From: CAYLLT01 sp964384465
GTDB lineage: Bacteria > Planctomycetota > Phycisphaerae > UBA1845 > PWPN01
Length of the DNA stretch: 64,000 nt
NCBI GenBank assembly: GCA_964384465.1
Contig: CAYLLT010000015.1
Coordinates: forward strand, 1-64,000
Reading direction: 5' to 3'
The notes under the pieces were generated by a model. That model did no database searches. It was not told the DNA's origin and saw nothing but the letters and a program-made list of their open reading frames with translations. Numbering within the stretch: position 1 is the stretch's first letter; every line of letters begins with the position of its first letter. Position numbers and translations under genes: made by a program. Shown in pieces: positions 1 to 8,844 of the stretch.

Positions 1-353
1 AGGCAGGAGACGCGGTGCTCGATCATGATTCGGGCGGCGTCCGCGGCGGAGCTGTCCGGGTCGATAGCCACAAGCTGACGGGTCATGATCTGGTGGATTC
101 GTTTCCTGAGCGTGGCGACATCCTGCGGGCGCTCGGCCAGGGGGGCGCCGACGAACGGGCTGATGTTTTTGAGCAGATCGCGATCGGACAGCACGCCGAC
201 CGGCTTCTTCCGCTCCATCACGATGAGATGGTGGAACCCGCAGCGATTGAAAATTTGGCGGGCGGCCTGAAGCGTCTCGTCCATGCCGATGCTCACGACA
301 CGCGTGCTCATCAATGATTTGACGGTTAGCATCTCACCGGGCATTATGACCAT
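1..353 (-). CDS. CBS-domain protein, C-terminus cut by window edge
   Basis: I translated the minus strand from ATG at 353. The reading frame stays open to the window edge and encodes about 117 residues that form a tandem CBS (Bateman) module. It begins with MPGEMLTVKSLMSTRVVSIG, which is the usual opening of a CBS motif. An 'LIVMERKKPVGVLSDRDLLK' stretch closes the first CBS repeat, and 'HQIMTRQLVAIDPDSSAADA' opens the second. A TGA lies directly upstream at 360-362, so the start must be 353, 344 or 332. Such stand-alone CBS pairs usually bind adenine nucleotides and regulate a partner; the partner is not visible here. The plus-strand open frame over the same bases is a shadow. The family call is secure; the function is not. 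Confidence 0.85.
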   Translation of the reverse strand, partial: MVIMPGEMLTVKSLMSTRVVSIGMDETLQAARQIFNRCGFHHLIVMERKKPVGVLSDRDLLKNISPFVGAPLAERPQDVATLRKRIHQIMTRQLVAIDPDSSAADAARIMIEHRVSC

Positions 354-575
354 TCCAACTCACGGGCTGCCGTCCGTAGAGCTTTCCTTCCCATCAGGAT
401 TCATCGGATACTGCGCGGGCGAACTGTGCGGTCGACGAATAAAGAACGACGTGGCGAGCATTTTATCGGTCCGGCGCATGCTGTTGGGCACATCCCGCCC
501 TATGTTGGGCTGGCACGCCGCTTGCTCGTAGAGACATGCATGGTCCTCGGACTGGCAGAGACAGGGGCAGAGACA

Positions 576-664
576 GGGACAGTCACCTATTTAATTACCT
601 CCAATTTCAAGCACCATTCATTCTGAACCTTGTGCGGCTGACCGGTAGCGGTCGCAGACGTCCG
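576..664. repeat. 89-bp direct repeat, copy 1
   Basis: This segment starts GGGACAGTCACCTATTTAAT and ends GGTCGCAGACGTCCG. It is repeated at 673-761 with a single mismatch (CTG versus CCG in the GCGGC(T/C)GACC part). The GGGACAGTCACC head followed by an AT-rich tract resembles the dispersed repeats often seen with REP-associated (Y1) transposases, which is a recollection and not a search result. Confidence 0.85.
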
Positions 665-672
665 ATAAACAG

Positions 673-761
673 GGGACAGTCACCTATTTAATTACCTCCA
701 ATTTCAAGCACCATTCATTCTGAACCTTGTGCGGCCGACCGGTAGCGGTCGCAGACGTCCG
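673..761. repeat. 89-bp direct repeat, copy 2
   Basis: Second copy of the element at 576-664, displaced by exactly 97 bp and separated by 8 bp. A GGGGACAGTCACC head is preserved. No transposase is present in the window, so the element is non-autonomous here. Confidence 0.85.
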
Positions 762-1131
762 GCCGAGTCGGTGCTCCAGCTTGCTCAGAAAACTATATGT
801 CGGCAGCGACCAGCCGATTGGCGTGCTCAGCAGTTCGTTCGCCCAAACTGGCGACCCGAAACCCTGACCCCGCGTGGGTCTCTGTCTCACTTCTAACTTC
901 TCACTTCTTCCGGAACGCTCGTTGTGTTCTCCCATACAATGGGGCCAGCACGGTCCCGCTTTGCAGTGCCGCTGGAGAAAACGGGCGTGGCGCCGTCGAA
1001 AAATAAAAACTGCGGAACGAACCCGTGGCGTGCCCTGTCGCCCACCGCCCTGCCGCCGCGCCCGAACGGAACACCCGGCCAGCCGCATTGCTTCGACCCT
1101 GCGAAGCTCTATAATTCAGCGGGAGTTGCAC

Positions 1132-1452
1132 GTGATCTGCATGCTCGGACCGGTTACCGTTAATGCAGGCCAGATCATCTTCGCCTGTGCGCTGCTGGTC
1201 CTGGGCGTCATTGTTCTGGCCGTGGGGGTCTGGTATTATCGGCGACGATGGATGGATTCGGCTGACTCCTCCGCTACGCCGTGGACCTTTGAGGATCTGC
1301 GTAAGCTCCGCGATCAGGGTGCTTTGAGCGAGGAGGAGTACCAGGCGCTGCGGGCCGCGATTATCGGCGCCTATCGCGGCTCATCCGCCGGACCGGATGC
1401 CGCCGGAAAAGCGTCCGATTCGGGCGGCTCTAACGAGGGCTGGCCGGTTTGA
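1132..1452 (+). CDS. Small membrane protein with SHOCT-like C-terminal domain
   Basis: About 106 residues. GTG at 1132 is chosen because a GGGAG lies at 1121-1125 with 6-nt spacing; an in-frame ATG at 1141 is the alternative. After a short N-terminus comes one transmembrane helix (GQIIFACALLVLGVIVLAVG), then a basic stop-transfer (YYRRRW). A cytosolic tail with 'TFEDLRKLRDQGALSEEEYQ' matches the SHOCT (short C-terminal) pattern of a two-helix hairpin rich in L, R and E. SHOCT domains are often oligomerisation or scaffolding tails; no specific role is known here. It lies just upstream of clpX (64 bp gap) and could be co-transcribed with it. An N-terminally extended open frame exists but lacks coding character. 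Confidence 0.7.
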   Translation: MICMLGPVTVNAGQIIFACALLVLGVIVLAVGVWYYRRRWMDSADSSATPWTFEDLRKLRDQGALSEEEYQALRAAIIGAYRGSSAGPDAAGKASDSGGSNEGWPV

Positions 1453-1516
1453 TCTGGAGAAAACCCGTCTTGCGGGACGATAGAATCGTCGAGATCAAGT
1501 TGGAGACATCCACGAG

Positions 1517-2821
<1,305 letters not shown>

Positions 2822-2827
2822 AGACGT

Positions 2828-2842
2828 GTGGCAATTTGCCAC
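2828..2842. promoter_or_regulatory. Perfect palindrome, candidate operator of the GNAT TA module
   Basis: GTGGCAATTTGCCAC is a perfect inverted repeat with 7-bp arms and a 1-nt centre. It lies 9 bp before a TATAAT hexamer (2852-2857) and about 35 bp before the antitoxin GTG at 2878. DUF1778 antitoxins carry ribbon-helix-helix domains and autorepress; this is the obvious candidate site. Binding is inference. Confidence 0.45.
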
Positions 2843-2877
2843 CCACCCTGCTATAATAACACGCGAGGTGGCCGAGG

Positions 2878-3162
2878 GTGCAATCTAAAGATACTGCGAC
2901 AGCGCGGATCAGTTTCCGCACAGATCCCCGACTCAAAGATTTGATCGAACGGGCGGCGATGACGAGCGGTCTGACCCTGACCGATTATGCACTGTCAGTG
3001 CTGGTGCATCATTCTCGTGAAGTGTTGGATGAGAACTGTATCCGCGTCCTGTCTCCGCGTGATACCGAGGCATTTCTGAAATTGCTCGATGAGGCGCCCC
3101 CGCCAAATGCCGCATTGAAGCGGGCTGCCCGAAGGTATCGTCAACGTGCCCGATCCCGCTGA
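2878..3162 (+). CDS. DUF1778 (TacA-type) antitoxin
   Basis: A 94-residue protein. The N-terminal 'ARISFRTDPRLKDLIERAA' and 'GLTLTDYALSVL' form the ribbon-helix-helix DNA-binding fold of DUF1778 antitoxins. The C-terminal 'LSPRDTEAFLKLLDEAPPPN' is the classic toxin-neutralising tail, ending in 'ALKRAARRYR'. The start is GTG 2878, preceded by GAGGTG about 8 nt upstream. It overlaps the following GNAT toxin by 17 nt, the usual antitoxin-toxin order. The expected role is to bind and silence the acetyltransferase toxin and to repress its own promoter, possibly through the palindrome at 2828-2842. Confidence 0.9.
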   Translation: MQSKDTATARISFRTDPRLKDLIERAAMTSGLTLTDYALSVLVHHSREVLDENCIRVLSPRDTEAFLKLLDEAPPPNAALKRAARRYRQRARSR

Positions 3163-3670
3163 ATGGTTCATCGAACCGCTCTCCGACAGGCACATTCGAG
3201 ATGACTTCGATTGTGGCGTCGAGGGGCTGGACAGCTTCATTCGCCAACTTGCGAGCCAGTATCAACGCCGGAATCTCGGGCGGACGTGGGTGGCGGTGAC
3301 CCGCGAAAGTCTTCACATCCTCGGCTATTACACCTTGTCAAATGGCGCCATTGAGCCGAGCCTCATGCCGACCGCATCTCGTAAGAAACTCCCGAAAACG
3401 CTTCCCATACCCATTATGCATCTCGGGCGTCTTGCCGTGGATCACCGCTCGAGCAGCCGAGGATTGGGCGAGCATCTTCTGCTGGACGCCCTGCGTCGGA
3501 CGTGGGAACAGTCCAGGCAAGTCGGAATCCATGCTGTCGAGGTGCGTGCGATAAACGAAGACGCCCAATCCTTCTATGAACACTTCGGTTTCGTACCCCT
3601 CATGGACGACGCTCTTCATTTGTACCTGCCGATCACGACCATTCAAAAGCTCTTTTCCAAAGACGAGTGA
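3146..3670 (+). CDS. GNAT acetyltransferase toxin (TacT-type)
   Basis: The 174-residue protein belongs to the GNAT toxins that acetylate the amino group of aminoacyl-tRNA and block translation. The 'FDCGVEGLDSFIRQLASQYQ' N-terminus is diagnostic of this toxin family. The acetyl-CoA pyrophosphate loop is seen as R101-x-x-x-R105-G-L-G108, and the catalytic tyrosine is expected at Tyr144 in 'AQSFYEHFGFVPL'. It starts with GTG at 3146 inside the antitoxin gene (17-nt overlap), so translation is coupled. Length is typical and all key residues are present, so it is predicted to be active. Confidence 0.92.
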   Translation: MPDPAEWFIEPLSDRHIRDDFDCGVEGLDSFIRQLASQYQRRNLGRTWVAVTRESLHILGYYTLSNGAIEPSLMPTASRKKLPKTLPIPIMHLGRLAVDHRSSSRGLGEHLLLDALRRTWEQSRQVGIHAVEVRAINEDAQSFYEHFGFVPLMDDALHLYLPITTIQKLFSKDE

Positions 3671-3694
3671 TTTGGGTCGTCGAGGTTTATGTGT

Positions 3695-3729
3695 AAATCC
3701 GAAATCCGCAATTCGCAATCCGAAATCGC
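3695..3729. repeat. Low-complexity AATCCGAAATC repeat in mutS2 leader
   Basis: AAATCCGAAATC units alternate with GCAATTCGCAATCC in the gap between the toxin gene and mutS2. Similar AAATC/AATTG-rich tracts recur near 20,515-20,545 and near 27,995-28,015, each in a gene leader or gap. I know of no function. Confidence 0.5.
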
Positions 3730-3796
3730 GCCCTGGCCATCGTGGCGCATCATCCGCTCTCGCGTTCTTCGGCATCAGGCCGATAGAATTGCTCTT

Positions 3797-5704
3797 GTGG
3801 ACCCGCATACCCTCGAAAAGCTCGAATTCGCCCGCGTTCGCGAAATTCTGGCCGGGCATGCCAGTTCGGCGCTCGGTAAGGACATGGCCCTGCGCGTCTC
3901 GCCGGTCACACGCGCGGAGCTGATCGGCCAATGGCTCGATCAGGTGCGCGAGCTCATCGGCGTCGGCGCCGAACAGGGGTTGCCTCCATTTGGAGGAGTC
4001 CGCGACATTCGCGAGGCGGTGCGATCGGCGGCGCCGCCGCATCTGCTCGAACCGGCGGATTTTGCCGTGGTGTCGGAAACGCTGGATGCTACGCATGAGA
4101 TCGTGCGTTGGGCGGGCGCTCTTCGGCCGGAAGCGGCGGCGCTGCGCAGCCTTTGCGAACAGATCGGCGACTTCCGCCCGCTGGCCGAGGCCATCCGCCG
4201 CGTGGTCAATTCCGAAGGCGAAATCCGCGATGACGCCAGCGCCAAACTGCTCAAGCTACGCACCGACATCGCCGGCGCCCGCATCACCATCGGGCACGTC
4301 GTCGATAAGCTGCTGCGCGATCAGCGGGTGACGCGCTGGCTGCGTTACGCCCAGGCGACGTTTCATGACGACCGCCTGGTGCTGCCGCTCTCGGCCGAGC
4401 ATCGCGGGCGCGTTCCGGGCATCATCCACCGCAGCTCCGACTCCGGCGCGACGCTCTTCGTCGAACCGGCCGAGGCAGTCGAACTCAACAACCGCATCAT
4501 CTCACTGAAAGCCGACGAGCAGGCGGAGATCAATCGCCTGCTCTGGCACCTGACGCACCAGGTGCAGATCAACTGTACCGAGATTCTCAAGACGATGGAC
4601 GCGCTGGCCGTGCTCGATCTGGTGACCGCCAAGGTGCGCTTCGCGCGAGTGTACGAGCTGACCTGCCCGCGCGTTTCGGATGATGGCAAACTGCTGCTGA
4701 AACGGGCGCGGCACCCGGTGCTGATCGCGATGCAGAAGGAAGCGGCCAGGAATTCCGAGCAGCGTGAGGTCGTGCCGATTGACGTGCGGCTGGGCGATGA
4801 TTTCGACGTGCTGGTCATCACCGGCCCGAACACCGGCGGCAAAACGGTGGCGCTCAAGACCGTGGCGCTGTGCTGCGCGATGGCCCAGGCCGGTTTGCCC
4901 ATACCGGCCGGTGAGGGCAGCACCGTGCCGATTTACGAGGATATCCTCGTGGATATCGGCGATGAGCAGAGCCTACAGCAATCGTTGAGCACGTTCAGTG
5001 CTCACCTGGCCCGGCTCATGGACATGCTCCGGCGGGCGACTCCGCGAACGCTGGTGCTGCTCGATGAACTCGGGGCCGGCACCGACCCGGACGAAGGGGC
5101 GGCGATCGGCCGGGCGATTGTGGAGGAATTGCTCGAACGCCGCTGCCCCGCGATGATCACGACACACCTGGGCGTACTCAAGAGCATGGCCTATACTGAA
5201 GCCCGTGCGGAAAACGCATCCGTCGAGTTCGACATTGAGACGCTCCGGCCGACGTATCGTCTGCTCATCGGCGAGCCGGGCAACAGCAATGCCATCAACA
5301 TCGCCTCCCGGCTCGGCCTGCCGCCCAAAATCATCGAGGCCGCCCGCAAGCACCTGAGCAGCTCGCACGAGCAGCTCACGCGGGCGATCCGCGGCACGTT
5401 GCAATCACGGCGTCAGGCCGAGCGGGCGCGGGCCGAAGCCGAAGAGGCCAAGACTCAGGCGGAGCAGCAGCGGACCGCCGCCGAACGCGAACGGCTCACC
5501 CTGCTCGAACAACAGGCGGCATTTCAGCGCTGGATTGAGACGGTCTCGTCCCTTCGGCCGGGCGACCGCGTGCACGTCAAGCGGTTCGACCGCGAGGGTA
5601 AAGTCGTCCGCCTCCTGCTGCACAAGCAGATGGCTGTGGTGGCGGTCGGAGCAGTGGAAATGGAGGTGCCGCTCACCGAACTCGCGTTGCCGCAGCAAGA
5701 TTGA
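3797..5704 (+). CDS. mutS2: MutS2 family ATPase lacking Smr domain
   Basis: MutS2 is a MutS-related ATPase linked to recombination control and ribosome rescue. From GTG 3797 (beginning MDPHTLEKLEF) the protein has 635 residues. Walker A GPNTGGKT is near 343-350 and Walker B 'LVLLDELGAGTDPDEG' near 419. A long Ala/Arg/Glu/Gln coiled coil follows, then a KOW-like segment (RPGDRVHVKRFDREGKVV). The protein ends there with 'ELALPQQD'. Canonical MutS2 proteins are about 780 residues and end in an Smr endonuclease domain, which is absent. An in-frame upstream extension to 3689 is possible but is made of the AATCCGAAATC repeat, so it is unlikely to be coding. No strong ribosome site precedes the GTG. 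Confidence 0.9.
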   Translation: MDPHTLEKLEFARVREILAGHASSALGKDMALRVSPVTRAELIGQWLDQVRELIGVGAEQGLPPFGGVRDIREAVRSAAPPHLLEPADFAVVSETLDATHEIVRWAGALRPEAAALRSLCEQIGDFRPLAEAIRRVVNSEGEIRDDASAKLLKLRTDIAGARITIGHVVDKLLRDQRVTRWLRYAQATFHDDRLVLPLSAEHRGRVPGIIHRSSDSGATLFVEPAEAVELNNRIISLKADEQAEINRLLWHLTHQVQINCTEILKTMDALAVLDLVTAKVRFARVYELTCPRVSDDGKLLLKRARHPVLIAMQKEAARNSEQREVVPIDVRLGDDFDVLVITGPNTGGKTVALKTVALCCAMAQAGLPIPAGEGSTVPIYEDILVDIGDEQSLQQSLSTFSAHLARLMDMLRRATPRTLVLLDELGAGTDPDEGAAIGRAIVEELLERRCPAMITTHLGVLKSMAYTEARAENASVEFDIETLRPTYRLLIGEPGNSNAINIASRLGLPPKIIEAARKHLSSSHEQLTRAIRGTLQSRRQAERARAEAEEAKTQAEQQRTAAERERLTLLEQQAAFQRWIETVSSLRPGDRVHVKRFDREGKVVRLLLHKQMAVVAVGAVEMEVPLTELALPQQD

Positions 5705-5784
5705 ATCCAAATCCGCATAGAATGGTGACAACTGGACTCGTTTCGTTAGAATACGCCGCATTGGCGCCAAAAAGGAGAATGACC

Positions 5785-7041
5785 ATGTTACGCTCAAATA
5801 CAGTGACCCGTCGTCGCTTCCTGTCGTCCTCGACGCGTACCGCGGCCGCCTTGGGCATCGGGTCGGTGCTGGCGGGCCGTACGGCTTCGGCCGCCGTCCG
5901 CAAAATCGGCGCGAACGACCGCATCACCATCGGCCTGATCGGCTCCGGCGGACAGGGCACGCATGATGCGCGCACCACCTGCGTGGCTGAAAACGTGGTC
6001 TGCGCCGCGTTGTCCGATGTCGCCGAGTTCCGTCTGGCGGGAGCCGGCAACGCGGTCCGCAAGGCCATGGAGAGCAAAGCCCATAAGGACATCAAGATCG
6101 ACACCTATCCCGATTTCCGAAAGCTGCTCGACCGCCGCGACATCGACGCGGTCATCATCGCCACGCCCGACCACTGGCACATGGCTGCTTTTGTGGCCGC
6201 GCTGGACGCCGGCAAGCACGTGTATCAGGAAAAGCCGATGAGCAAGAGCATCGAGCAGGGAAACCAGATGCTCGCCGCGGCGAAAAAGCATCCTGACCTG
6301 ACCGTGCAGATCGGCACGCAACGCCGAAGCGGACTTCAATATCCCAAAGCCAAGGCCGCCATCGACGACGGCATGATCGGCGAGGTGACCTTCGCCCGCT
6401 GCTTCGATTGCCGCAACTGGGTCACCGGCGGCGACCCGTTCGCGCCGAAGCCGATTTCGGGCAAGCTCGATTGGGATCGGTTTCAGGAGCCGTGCGAGCA
6501 CAAGGTCGATTTCGAGCCGCATCGCTATTGGGCGTGGCGGTGGTTCTGGGATTATGCCAACGGCTTGGTGGCCGACGTCGGCGTGCACGTGCTGGATGTC
6601 GTGCACTGGCTGACCGGGCGCGACACGCCGAAGACGGTCGTCTGCAATGGCGGCGTATACGGGCTTAAATATTGGGAAACGCCGGATGTGGTGAATGCCG
6701 TGTGGGATTACGGCACGCACAGCGTCGTCTTCACCGCCAACTTCACCAACGGCTTCGAGGGCAGCGGCCTGACGATATACGGGACCAAGGGCACTATGGA
6801 GATCGTCGCTGACGACATCCGCGTGTGGCCGGAGGGCAAGCGCGAGAAGCCGCTGGCGGAATTCAAAGCCGAAAATCAGGTTCACCAGCACAACTGGATC
6901 GACTGCATCCGAAGCGGCAAACAGCCGAACGCGCCTGTCGAGCTGGGCGTCCGCTCGCTTCTGCCGCTTCACTTGGCCAACATGGCATATCGTCAGGGCA
7001 GAAGAATCACCTGGGATGCCGACGCGCGGAAGGCTTCGTGA
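5785..7041 (+). CDS. Tat-exported Gfo/Idh/MocA family oxidoreductase
   Basis: A 418-residue NAD(P)-dependent oxidoreductase. ATG 5785 is chosen because GGAG at 5773-5776 stands 8 nt away. The N-terminus has a twin-arginine signal (TRRRFLSS followed by an Ala-rich hydrophobic stretch and 'GRTASA'), so it is probably exported by Tat as a folded, cofactor-loaded enzyme. The Rossmann motif 'IGLIGSGGQG' and the catalytic-lysine motif 'EKPMSK' are present. 'PDHWHMAAFVAALDAGKHVYQEK' is typical of the large planctomycete subfamily annotated as inositol 2-dehydrogenase-like. The substrate is probably a sugar or sugar acid; this cannot be fixed from sequence. A second paralogue lies at 51,097-52,380. 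Confidence 0.9.
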   Translation: MLRSNTVTRRRFLSSSTRTAAALGIGSVLAGRTASAAVRKIGANDRITIGLIGSGGQGTHDARTTCVAENVVCAALSDVAEFRLAGAGNAVRKAMESKAHKDIKIDTYPDFRKLLDRRDIDAVIIATPDHWHMAAFVAALDAGKHVYQEKPMSKSIEQGNQMLAAAKKHPDLTVQIGTQRRSGLQYPKAKAAIDDGMIGEVTFARCFDCRNWVTGGDPFAPKPISGKLDWDRFQEPCEHKVDFEPHRYWAWRWFWDYANGLVADVGVHVLDVVHWLTGRDTPKTVVCNGGVYGLKYWETPDVVNAVWDYGTHSVVFTANFTNGFEGSGLTIYGTKGTMEIVADDIRVWPEGKREKPLAEFKAENQVHQHNWIDCIRSGKQPNAPVELGVRSLLPLHLANMAYRQGRRITWDADARKAS

Positions 7042-7079
7042 GTTTCGCGTCTTTTGTATTGCTAACGCGTGGAACCTTC

Positions 7080-8780
7080 GTGTCCCGCGAGGATCGTTTA
7101 GCCGCGAACGCAGGCGAGCGCGCCGAACGCGCTCGCTTTCGCTCGCGGCTAAACAGTGCGAGCGTTCTGGTCCCGAGATATATCAAAATCTTCGTCGCAC
7201 TGTCGCTCAATGTGATCGCTTTCATCGGTTGCACGCCGAGTAACCACCTCCAGCTCAAACTGAACGCCGACGTGGCTCGGCCGCGCAAGTCGGTCGTGAT
7301 CTTTTTCGTCGATGGTCTGGACCTTGTGCGCCTGCAAACCATGCTGGCCGATCATCAGCTCCCAAACATTCAGCGCGTGTTCGTCGAGGGCGGCGTGGAG
7401 GTCCGCGATGCGGTGAGCAGCCTGCCTTCCGTCACCTATGCCAATTGCACGTCGCTCATCACCGGCCTGTTCCCCGGCCATCACGGCATCATGGGCAACT
7501 TCTGGTTCGACCCGCACCGGCTGGAGACGCGCTACTACATGACGTTCGGGACCTATCGCACGGTCAACCAGGATTTCTGCGCGCCGACGTTATACGAGCT
7601 GCTCGATGACCAATTCACGCTGAACATCCAGAACCACACGCGGCGAGGCGTGACCGAGACCGTCGATAACCGCTTCATGTTCGGTCTCTCCTGGCTGCTG
7701 CGGAAATACAACTTCGCGGATCGTTACGTGGGCCTGCATTTCGAAGAGGCCGCCGACAAGGCGAATCTCGCGAAGCGCTGGCCCTCGATCGTCATGACCT
7801 ACTATGGCGGTGTGGATGAGATCGGGCACAAGTTCGGCTCAGATTCGCCCGAGTATGGCACGGCGCTGGGCGACATCGATGCGGTCGTCGGCCTGATCAG
7901 CGGCCAGATGCAAAGCGCACGGCCGGCCGAGACGGTTTATTACGTGCTGGCCACCGATCATTCGCATGTGCCCACTCCGGTGGAGCATCGGATGGACATG
8001 GTCCGCTGGTTGCACGAAAAGCGCGGGCTGAAGCTGCGATCGAAACCGATCGACCGCGATGAATACACCGACCGGCTCAAGTTGTTGGAGCCGTATGATG
8101 CCATCGGCGGTCTGGATGAGGACCGCGTGGTACGGTTTCATCTGCGCAGCCGGCGCGGCTGGGTGTACCGGCCAGAACCGGATGAGATCGAAAAATGGAT
8201 ACTGGATCGGCCGTCGCCGGTGGACTTGCCGGCTGTTCAATTCGTTCTGATGAAGACGGGAGCGCACAGCGTTCGGGTATTCTCGCGCGACGGCAAGGCT
8301 CGTATTGAACGCCGGCGCGAATCAGGCAGCGTGCAGTATCGGCTGATCAATGAAGAGGGCGACCCGCTGGCTTATGGCGCCCCGGCGGAATCGACCGCTT
8401 TCGTGCAAGCGGGCTGGCATGCCTCACGCGAGTGGCTCGAGCGGACCGTCGGGGCACGCTATCCGGATTTCGTTCCCCAGGCGGTCGAGATGTTTGATTC
8501 GCCGCATACCGGCGATGTCGTGGTGATGGCGGCGGACGACTGGAGCCTGCACCCCAAACAGCACGGCGGCCACGGTTCCTGTCTGGCCCGCGACATGAAG
8601 ATCCCGCTCTACTTCGCGGGCGGCGAGCTGCCCCACGGAGCCGTGATCGGTCCTGGCCGACTCGTGGATATAATGCCCACCATCCTCGGCTTGCTCGACG
8701 AACAGCAACGCCTCGAGCGCATTCCGCCGATCGACGGCATCAACCTCGCCGATCAACTCCGGCATGCGAAATCGCGGTAA
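7080..8780 (+). CDS. Lipoprotein of the alkaline phosphatase / type I phosphodiesterase superfamily
   Basis: The coding frame contains a lipoprotein signal (IKIFVALSLNVIAFIGC), so the mature protein is anchored at a membrane. The catalytic domain shows 'VVIFFVDGLD' with a metal-binding Asp, 'LPSVTYANCTSLITGLFPGHHGI' with the Thr nucleophile region, and 'MTYYGGVDEIGHKFG' and 'VLATDHSH' with later metal ligands. This is the pattern of nucleotide pyrophosphatase/phosphodiesterases. The start is uncertain. No ATG precedes the signal peptide in frame; GTG 7080 is used, with TTG 7059 and GTG 7038 as alternatives. From GTG 7080 the n-region would include translation of the hairpin repeat at 7096-7154, which is odd and may mean the real start is a rarer codon downstream. 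Confidence 0.8.
   Translation: MSREDRLAANAGERAERARFRSRLNSASVLVPRYIKIFVALSLNVIAFIGCTPSNHLQLKLNADVARPRKSVVIFFVDGLDLVRLQTMLADHQLPNIQRVFVEGGVEVRDAVSSLPSVTYANCTSLITGLFPGHHGIMGNFWFDPHRLETRYYMTFGTYRTVNQDFCAPTLYELLDDQFTLNIQNHTRRGVTETVDNRFMFGLSWLLRKYNFADRYVGLHFEEAADKANLAKRWPSIVMTYYGGVDEIGHKFGSDSPEYGTALGDIDAVVGLISGQMQSARPAETVYYVLATDHSHVPTPVEHRMDMVRWLHEKRGLKLRSKPIDRDEYTDRLKLLEPYDAIGGLDEDRVVRFHLRSRRGWVYRPEPDEIEKWILDRPSPVDLPAVQFVLMKTGAHSVRVFSRDGKARIERRRESGSVQYRLINEEGDPLAYGAPAESTAFVQAGWHASREWLERTVGARYPDFVPQAVEMFDSPHTGDVVVMAADDWSLHPKQHGGHGSCLARDMKIPLYFAGGELPHGAVIGPGRLVDIMPTILGLLDEQQRLERIPPIDGINLADQLRHAKSR
7096..7154. repeat. 59-nt hairpin repeat in leader of lipoprotein gene
   Basis: The outer arms GTTTAGCCGCGA and TCGCGGCTAAAC are exact inverses, and inner GCGAGCGCG pairs with CGCGCTCGC. 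Together they make a long GC-rich hairpin. It resembles a REP/BIME-type unit and could also act as a terminator or mRNA stabiliser for the oxidoreductase gene ending at 7041. Confidence 0.7.
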
Positions 8781-8784
8781 CTGG

Positions 8785-8844
8785 TAGGGCGGGTATTGCC
8801 CGCCAACTCGGCTGCGATCAGAAAGGCGGGCAATGCCCGCCCTA
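8785..8844. terminator. REP-like inverted repeat between convergent genes
   Basis: TAGGGCGGGTATTGCCCGCC (8785-8804) faces GGCGGGCAATGCCCGCCCTA (8825-8844), an inverted repeat with one mismatch. It sits exactly between two convergent genes, and the stop codon of the minus-strand hydrolase (TAG, 8842-8844) is supplied by the repeat arm. It is probably a REP-type element acting as a bidirectional terminator; there is no U-tract. Confidence 0.6.

Larger units (their letters stand above)
354..1131. other. Long intergenic region with repeats, no convincing gene
   Basis: About 780 bp separate the divergent CBS gene and the SHOCT gene. Several open frames cross it but none has a recognisable domain. 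The region holds the 89-bp direct repeat pair listed separately and a pyrimidine-rich stretch around 880-910 built of CTTCTAACTTCTCACTTCTT-like units. The repeats look like debris of small palindromic mobile elements rather than a gene. Confidence 0.6.

Noticed and set aside
684..1088. 134-codon minus-strand frame that ends in the 89-bp repeat
   Set aside because: Its tail is just the translated repeat, the rest is Arg-rich without domain, and no ribosome site is present. I considered a degraded transposase end but saw no Y1 motif.
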